Shown piece after piece: positions 59,429-64,000 of a DNA stretch of 64,000 bases. The stretch is taken from the NCBI RefSeq assembly GCF_017814945.1, contig NZ_JAGIPX010000022.1:1-64000 (forward strand), read 5' to 3'. A model generated the notes under the pieces. The model was not told the origin of the DNA, did not search any database, and saw only the letters and a program-made list of their open reading frames with translations. How positions within the stretch are numbered: position 1 is the first letter of the stretch; each line of letters opens with the position of its first letter. Position numbers and translations under genes: made by a program. The stretch is from Paraburkholderia sp. LEh10. Lineage in GTDB: Bacteria > Pseudomonadota > Gammaproteobacteria > Burkholderiales > Burkholderiaceae.

Positions 59429-60373
59429 TTGGCTACGCTGATTTGCGGCTCGCTCGCCTACGACAACATCATGACCTTCGAAGGGCGCTTCCGGGAGCAC
59501 ATCCTGCCGGAACAGGTCCACATCCTGAATGTCAGCTTCCTCGTGCCGACGATGCGCCGCGAATTCGGCGGCTGCGCGGGCAATATCGCGTACTCGCTGC
59601 ATCTGCTCGGCGGCGACGCACGCATCATGGCGACGCTCGGCGCCGTCGATTCGCAGCTGTACATCGAGCGTCTCGATACACTCGGACTGTCGAAGGAGCA
59701 CGTGCGCGTCCTGCCCGACACGTACTCGGCGCAGGCGATGATCACGACCGATCTCGAAAACAATCAGATCACCGCGTTCCATCCGGGCGCGATGATGCAG
59801 TCGCATCTGAACCGCGCGGACCAGCCAGGCGTGAAGCTCGGCATCGTCGCGCCGGACGGCTTCGACGGCATGATCCAGCACTCGGAACAGTTCGCGGCTG
59901 CGGGCATTCCGTTCATCTTCGATCCGGGCCAGGGACTGCCGCTCTTCGACGGTGAGTCGCTGCGCCGCATGATTGAACTTGCCACCTATGTGGCAGTCAA
60001 TGATTACGAAGCTGCGCTCGTGAGCAACAAGACGGGCTGGTCGATTGAAGAGATCGCGAGCCGCGTCGATGCGCTGATCGTGACGCGCGGCGAGCATGGC
60101 GCACAGATCCATCATGCGGGCGGCATCGAAGAAATTCCGGCCGTCAAGGCAAAGCAGGTGCTGGACCCCACGGGCTGCGGCGATGCGTTCCGGGGCGGCC
60201 TGCTATACGGCATCGAGAAGGGTCTCGGCTGGGCATCCACGGGCCGTCTCGCGAGCGTGATGGGCGCGCTCAAGATCGAACATCAAGGGCCGCAAAACTA
60301 TGCGCCTTCGCGCGCGGAGATCAACGACCGGTTCAAGCAGGCGTTCGGTTATGAACTGCCCTCGGGCGAGTAA
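59429..60373 (+). CDS. PfkB-family carbohydrate/nucleoside kinase (adenosine kinase-like)
   Basis: 314 residues. A ribokinase-fold kinase. Substrate side: REFGGCAGNIAYSLHLLGGD; lid region LEVLPDTYSAQAMITTD-like (here VLPDTYSAQAMITTDLENNQ). The ATP/anion-hole motif is LDPTGCGDAFRGGLLYGIEK with the catalytic Asp. It matches bacterial adenosine kinase-like members rather than PfkB itself. The start appears to be TTG at 59429, with AGGAA ahead. The first ATG would remove the opening strand LICGSLAYDNI that the fold needs. Confidence 0.88.
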   Translation: MATLICGSLAYDNIMTFEGRFREHILPEQVHILNVSFLVPTMRREFGGCAGNIAYSLHLLGGDARIMATLGAVDSQLYIERLDTLGLSKEHVRVLPDTYSAQAMITTDLENNQITAFHPGAMMQSHLNRADQPGVKLGIVAPDGFDGMIQHSEQFAAAGIPFIFDPGQGLPLFDGESLRRMIELATYVAVNDYEAALVSNKTGWSIEEIASRVDALIVTRGEHGAQIHHAGGIEEIPAVKAKQVLDPTGCGDAFRGGLLYGIEKGLGWASTGRLASVMGALKIEHQGPQNYAPSRAEINDRFKQAFGYELPSGE

Positions 60374-60458
60374 CGTTCGGCCGCATGCGCCGCGCCTGAG
60401 CCAGTCGGGATTGAGGGGTTGATGGGCTCAAAGCGGGCCCTGTCTGGAGTCAAAGGGA

Positions 60459-60947
60459 ATGAAAACAACAGGTCGTACCGTGGGCCGCCTGATACTGGGT
60501 GCGGTGATCGTCAGTTCGCTCGCCATGACAGGCTGTGCGTACAACAGCAGTTCCGCCGACGTCTACACGTCGTCGCAGGCGCAGCGCGAAGAGACCGTGC
60601 GCATGGGCACCGTCGATAGCGTGCGCGCGGTGAAAATCAGTTCGAACAATGGTCAGCCGAGCGGCATTGGCGCTGTCGGCGGCGGCGCGCTCGGCGCGGT
60701 GGCGGGCAGCACGATCGGCGGCGGGACCGGGTCGATTCTGACGGGCATCGTCGGTGGCATCGCGGGTGCGGTGGCGGGCAACACGATCGAGAACCGCGCG
60801 GCGATTCGCGACGGCGTCGAAATTACCGTGCGCCTCGACAACGGTGACATGCGCGCGATCACGCAAAGCGCAACGGGCGAAATCTTCCGCGCCGGCGAGC
60901 GCGTGCGTCTGCTGTCGAGCGGCGGCGTGACGCGCGTCACGCACTGA
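60459..60947 (+). CDS. Glycine-zipper outer-membrane lipoprotein (SlyB/PcpY-like)
   Basis: 162 residues. Lipoprotein signal peptide with lipobox MTGC (Cys26). The middle is a glycine zipper, GIGAVGGGALGAVAGSTIGG to GGIAGAVAGNTIENR, which inserts in or packs against the outer membrane. The end, ITVRLDNGDMRAITQ, is the usual 17-kDa surface-antigen/SlyB ending. SlyB-like proteins support envelope stability under stress. GGAGTCAAAGGGA precedes the ATG. Confidence 0.9.
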   Translation: MKTTGRTVGRLILGAVIVSSLAMTGCAYNSSSADVYTSSQAQREETVRMGTVDSVRAVKISSNNGQPSGIGAVGGGALGAVAGSTIGGGTGSILTGIVGGIAGAVAGNTIENRAAIRDGVEITVRLDNGDMRAITQSATGEIFRAGERVRLLSSGGVTRVTH

Positions 60948-61000
60948 CGCATTCCGATTCCCTGCCGGCGGCGCGGCTTCGCGCCGTGACGGCTCCTCAC

Positions 61001-61033
61001 ACGCATGTGCTCCCCTGTGCATGCGTTTTTTTT
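61001..61033 (+). terminator. Rho-independent terminator of the lipoprotein gene
   Basis: ACGCATG pairs with CATGCGT around a 12-base loop and is followed by eight T on the plus strand. Confidence 0.82.
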
Positions 61034-61167
61034 CGTCTGTTGCGTGTGGAGCTTGCGGCGATGCGGCGCTCGAAGGCCGTTCGGCGCGCACGACATGCAG
61101 CTTGCCACGCAGCGCCGGCGCGTGCGTTGGCGAACACGCGCACTGCGTCCCGCGCTGCACGGCACAA

Positions 61168-61201
61168 GAAAAAAACCCGCCGCCGGTTGCCCGGCGACGG
61201 G
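61168..61201 (-). terminator. Rho-independent terminator of the histone H1-like gene
   Basis: On the minus strand a GC-rich 11-bp stem with one mismatch (CCCGTCGCCGG with CCGGCGGCGGG) and a 4-base loop is followed by eight T. Confidence 0.85.
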
Positions 61202-61271
61202 ATCGATAGAGATTGAGTAGCCCTACTCAATCGGCGGACGCATGCTGGATGCGTCCGTACGACATCAGCTC

Positions 61272-61859
61272 TTACGGACGGCTGCCCGTCGGAAACGGCC
61301 ATGCAGCAGCCGGATTCAACGCAGTCTTGACCGTAGCAGCCGGCGCCGTCGAAGCAGCGGGCGCAGCCGGAGCGGGAGCTGCCTTCTTCGCAGGGGCAGC
61401 CTTCTTCGCGGCAGCCTTCTTCGCAGGCGCAGCCTTTTTGGCGGCAGCCTTTTTCGCAGGCGCCTTCTTCGCAGCGGCCTTCTTCGCTGCCGCCTTCTTC
61501 GCCGGCGCTGCCTTCTTTGCAGCAACCTTCTTCACGGCGACTTTCTTCGCAGCGACTTTCTTCGCTGCGGCCTTCTTCGCCGGTGCTGCCTTCTTCGCGG
61601 CGACCTTCTTCACAGCGACTTTCTTCGCTGCAACCTTCTTCGCTGCGACCTTCTTTGCTGCGACCTTCTTCGCCGCGACCTTCTTCGCCGGTGCTGCCTT
61701 CTTGGCAGCGACCTTCTTCACAGCGACTTTCTTCGCTGCAACCTTCTTCACCGCTGCCTTCTTGGCGGGTGCTGCCTTTTTGGCGGGAGCAGCCTTCTTC
61801 GCGACGACCTTCTTTGCTGCAGCCTTCTTGGCTGCCGGTTTCTTCTTGGCGAGTGCCAT
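61272..61859 (-). CDS. Histone H1-like lysine/alanine-repeat DNA-binding protein
   Basis: 195 residues, about 140 of them in KKVAA, KKAAPA and KKAAA pentapeptide-type repeats. It starts MALAKKKPAAKKAAAKK and ends in a Pro/Ala-rich tail with ATVKTALNPAAAWPFPTGSR. Such proteins resemble eukaryotic H1 C-terminal tails, AlgP and chlamydial Hc; they bind DNA or RNA and may compact the nucleoid. Two ATG codons are adjacent; the second (61857-61859) has AAGGAG at better spacing. The DNA carries imperfect direct repeats, so length variation is likely. Confidence 0.92.
   Translation of the reverse strand: MALAKKKPAAKKAAAKKVVAKKAAPAKKAAPAKKAAVKKVAAKKVAVKKVAAKKAAPAKKVAAKKVAAKKVAAKKVAAKKVAVKKVAAKKAAPAKKAAAKKVAAKKVAVKKVAAKKAAPAKKAAAKKAAAKKAPAKKAAAKKAAPAKKAAAKKAAPAKKAAPAPAAPAASTAPAATVKTALNPAAAWPFPTGSRP
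61572..61750 (-). repeat. 108-bp direct duplication inside the H1-like gene
   Basis: The segment starting CTTCTTCGCCGGTGCTGCC at 61572 recurs at 61680 with two mismatches in the next 15 bases and continues to match through the CACAGCGACTTTCTTCGCTG run. A related copy starts at 61494. The 108-bp offset equals 36 codons, so gain or loss stays in frame. Confidence 0.8.
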
Positions 61860-61889
61860 CATTTTCTCCTTCAGGTTTTCAGATGAGAG

Positions 61890-62216
61890 TCAGTTCAAAC
61901 TACACCCTTCGTCAAAACCCGCTTCCCGCAGACGCTTCTCACGGCGGCCACTGCGAAGCGGGCTATTCATCGGCGTACGCAGCTCCAGCGCGCTTACGCT
62001 AATGAATACGGTAAGGCGCGCCGTGCCATCGGGCACAGCGCGCCAAGTCCAGTCGGCGTCCGATATCGACGCCGCCAATCGTTTGATCGAGCCGCTCGCT
62101 TCACGGCGAACGGCTTTTTCCGGGGGGAAGTTTGCCCATCCCACTGAAGGGTTCGCAAAGTGCCTGTGATCTTTATAGGCCACGACATCGCGCGGCGCAC
62201 CGGGCACGCTCTGCAT
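61890..62216 (-). CDS. Possible small protein, unrecognised
   Basis: 108-codon open frame between the H1-like gene and nrdB, starting MQSVPGAPRDVVAYKDHRHF. GAGGAG lies 12 bases upstream, rather far. No signal peptide, helix or family motif. The same DNA is open in other frames, as is common at this GC content. It could be a genuine lineage-specific gene or chance; I favour neither strongly. The rest of 61860-62295 shows nothing else. Confidence 0.3.
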   Translation of the reverse strand: MQSVPGAPRDVVAYKDHRHFANPSVGWANFPPEKAVRREASGSIKRLAASISDADWTWRAVPDGTARLTVFISVSALELRTPMNSPLRSGRREKRLREAGFDEGCSLN

Positions 62217-62295
62217 CAGGCGGTCATGCTCCTCACCAAACTTGCCGCGGCACGGCCGGCGGCAACCCCATCAAATACATACGCGACGCGTTGGG

Positions 62296-63510
62296 TTATT
62301 CCCAGGACAGCGCGCCGCCGGTCTGATATTCGATAACCCGAGTCTCGAAGAAGTTGCGCTCCTTCTTCAGGTCGATCATCTCGCTCATCCACGGGAACGG
62401 GTTTTCCTCGTTCGGGAACAGCGGATCGATACCGATCTGCTGGCAACGGCGATTGCAGATGAAGCGCAGATAGCTCTTGAACATCGACGCGTTCAGACCC
62501 AGCACGCCGCGCGGCATCGTGTCTTCTGCGTAGCGATATTCGAGGTCGACCGCATGCCTGAAGATCTCGCGGATCTCGGCGCGGAATTCCGGCGTCCACA
62601 GATGCGGGTTTTCGAGTTTGATCTGGTTGATCAGGTCAATGCCGAAGTTACAGTGCATCGACTCGTCGCGCAGGATGTACTGGTACTGTTCCGCCGCGCC
62701 CGTCATCTTGTTCTGGCGGCCAAGCGCGAGAATCTGCGTGAAGCCGACGTAGAAGAACAGGCCTTCCATCACGCACGCGAACACGATCAGCGACTTGAGC
62801 AGTTTCTGGTCTGCTTCGAGCGTACCCGTCTTGAAGGCCGGGTCGGTCAGCGTGTGGATGAACGGAATCAGGAATTCGTCTTTGTCGCGGATCGACGTGA
62901 CTTCGTGATACGCGTTGAAAATTTCGCCCTCGTCGAGACCGAGCGATTCGACGATGTACTGGTAAGCGTGCGTGTGGATCGCCTCTTCGAACGCCTGGCG
63001 CAGCAGGAACTGGCGGCATTCGGGCGCCGTGATGTGGCGGTAGGTGCCCAGCACGATGTTATTGGCGGCGAGCGAGTCGGCCGTCACGAAGAAGCCGAGG
63101 TTGCGCTTGACGATGCGCCGCTCGTCTTCCGTCAGCCCGTTCGGGTCTTTCCAGAGCGCGATGTCGCGGGACATGTTGATTTCCTGCGGCATCCAGTGGT
63201 TCGCGCAGCCAGACAGATACTTCTCCCACGCCCACTTGTACTTGAACGGCACCAGCTGGTTGACGTCAGTCTGGCCGTTGATGATGCGCTTGTCGGCGAC
63301 ATTCACGCGTGCTTCGGAAGCGACTGCCGCTTGAGCCAGCGGAGCGATTGCGATGTCGTTCGCGAAGACCTGTTGAGCGGAGGGAGCTTGATGAGCGGAG
63401 CGCGCTTCGACTTGCGAACCGACAGCCGTTCCCGCAGCGTTGCGCAACACGTTTTGTTGCGAAGCACTCGAGGGAGTTACGGCAGTGATCTCGTCATCCC
63501 AGTTGAGCAT
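62296..63510 (-). CDS. nrdB: Ribonucleoside-diphosphate reductase beta subunit, class Ia (NrdB)
   Basis: 404 residues. It holds the diiron-tyrosyl radical used by NrdA to make deoxyribonucleotides. The ligand/radical motif RQAFEEAIHTHAYQYI gives Glu176, His179 and radical Tyr183, with the E-x2-H-x3-Y spacing of E. coli NrdB. Later ligands lie in LLKSLIVFACVMEGLFFYVG and ILRDESMHCNFGIDLINQIK. The C-terminus EYQTGGALSWE would dock on NrdA. An ~80-residue N-terminal extension precedes the core. I chose the ATG at 63508-63510; a TTG 15 bases earlier is an alternative. nrdA is expected upstream, outside the window. Confidence 0.96.
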   Translation of the reverse strand: MLNWDDEITAVTPSSASQQNVLRNAAGTAVGSQVEARSAHQAPSAQQVFANDIAIAPLAQAAVASEARVNVADKRIINGQTDVNQLVPFKYKWAWEKYLSGCANHWMPQEINMSRDIALWKDPNGLTEDERRIVKRNLGFFVTADSLAANNIVLGTYRHITAPECRQFLLRQAFEEAIHTHAYQYIVESLGLDEGEIFNAYHEVTSIRDKDEFLIPFIHTLTDPAFKTGTLEADQKLLKSLIVFACVMEGLFFYVGFTQILALGRQNKMTGAAEQYQYILRDESMHCNFGIDLINQIKLENPHLWTPEFRAEIREIFRHAVDLEYRYAEDTMPRGVLGLNASMFKSYLRFICNRRCQQIGIDPLFPNEENPFPWMSEMIDLKKERNFFETRVIEYQTGGALSWE

Positions 63511-64000
63511 AAATGTCACCATCAATTTAGATCGGTTTGTACCATCTTTTCACGAGCGTTAAAAGGGTCCGCTCATGAAAAATCCTGTTTTCGATTCGCG
63601 TTGCGACCTTGATACAACACTTTGTTCATCAGTGTGTGAAGGGCACGCATTGCGAGTCGATCGAAACGTGTGTCGATGAGGCTTGCTGCACGATCGAAAG
63701 AGCGTTGCTTCAGTGACGCGTGTGCGTTGCTTCGACTTCGAAACGATGTCGCTTCGTTCGTGTTGCGTGTCTCTTGCGAAGCAAGTCGGACGTGCGTTGC
63801 GCTGTGTGCGTCTGCGCATTCGTCTGCTTGGTCTGCTTCATTCAGCCTGCCGCTGCGGGGCTTCCATCGCAGCAGCCATCTGTCGATACGTAGCACGTGA
63901 TGTTCCTCGCGGCTTCGACTGACGGAACCTGCTCGACACATTGCGTCGCGAGTCGCCTGATCGAACTGCATTGGCGTCATTCGCTGCACTTCGTCGACGG
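63511..64000. other. Region upstream of nrdB, to window edge
   Basis: 490 bases with no gene I can support. Open frames on the minus strand are Arg/Ser/His-rich and match nothing known. The DNA repeats words such as GCGTTGCTTC (twice, near 63705 and 63726). No NrdR box (ACACWATATWGTGT-like) or cobalamin riboswitch was recognised here; nrdA and its promoter probably lie further right. Confidence 0.5.

Larger units (their letters stand above)
60948..61271. other. 324-bp convergent interval
   Basis: No supported gene. It contains the plus-strand terminator of the lipoprotein gene (61001-61033) and the minus-strand terminator of the H1-like gene (61168-61201). Between them lie Arg-rich open frames with no recognisable content. 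Confidence 0.7.

Noticed and set aside
61213..62169. A plus-strand frame rich in AAFFAG repeats resembling a hydrophobic membrane protein
   Set aside because: It is the complement of the Lys/Ala repeats of the H1-like gene; the repeats explain the apparent pattern.
63511..64000. Cobalamin riboswitch or NrdR box upstream of nrdB
   Set aside because: No B12-box or ACACWATATWGTGT-like pair found by eye in this stretch; nrdA, where such control usually sits, is outside the window.

Overview
This is a 64 kb stretch of a high-GC chromosome from a member of the Burkholderiaceae. The gene order bamE-dapB-tolQ/exbB-tolR/exbD-leuS-lptE-holA-proA with a divergent fur, the gap/tkt pair, and the run tlpA-aroQ-accB-accC-prmA are typical of Burkholderia sensu lato. 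A Paraburkholderia-type genome is my best guess, but the genus is an inference. I see no rRNA, tRNA, CRISPR array or prophage.

Layout. (1) 1-3.7 kb: the 5' part of a trimeric autotransporter adhesin gene running off the left edge, back to back with the decayed 3' end of a second adhesin gene. (2) 3.7-14.4 kb: a conserved housekeeping block on the minus strand (hemJ/copD-like, proA, holA, lptE, leuS, exbD, exbB, dapB, bamE), closed by divergent fur. (3) 14.4-18.4 kb: an allantoate-degradation operon (dctA-alc-allA) with a divergent FadR-type regulator and three matching operator sites between them. (4) 18.6-23.6 kb: gap, tkt, a VOC-fold protein and rsmE. (5) 23.7-27.9 kb: a secreted barnase/RNase Sa-type ribonuclease with a barstar-type inhibitor, and a full-length group II intron lodged 42 nt upstream of the ribonuclease start codon in the sense direction. 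(6) 27.9-34 kb: maeB, then thiL-pgpA-pncC-cupin, then pyrF.

(7) 34-44.7 kb: a sugar operon, in transcription order iclR-type regulator, dgoK, dgoA, SDR, araF, araG, araH, SDR, lactonase, aldose epimerase. Import, anomer interconversion, oxidation to a lactone, hydrolysis, and phosphorylation plus cleavage of 2-keto-3-deoxygalactonate are all encoded. The galactonate dehydratase that would link them is not in the window. A sigma70-like promoter with a large inverted repeat lies upstream of the regulator. (8) 45-49.6 kb: a small outer-membrane barrel protein, mtgA, aroE and an RNase II-family enzyme. (9) 49.7-51.7 kb: a YqiA-like esterase and mpl. (10) 52-61 kb: an uncharacterised gene with a nucleotidyltransferase-like motif, tlpA-like, aroQ, accB, accC, prmA, a DUF3426 zinc-ribbon protein, tpx, a PfkB kinase and a glycine-zipper lipoprotein. 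(11) 61-64 kb: a lysine/alanine-repeat histone H1-like protein and nrdB.

Most of the window is ordinary core genome. The accessory or unusual parts are the adhesin pair, the group II intron in the leader of the ribonuclease/barstar operon, the structured interval next to maeB that may encode a small RNA, the two well-defined regulatory regions (dctA/FadR type and dgo/IclR type), and several repeat tracts. Start codons were chosen by Shine-Dalgarno fit and family length. All identities come from motif and family recognition by eye; no database search was run.
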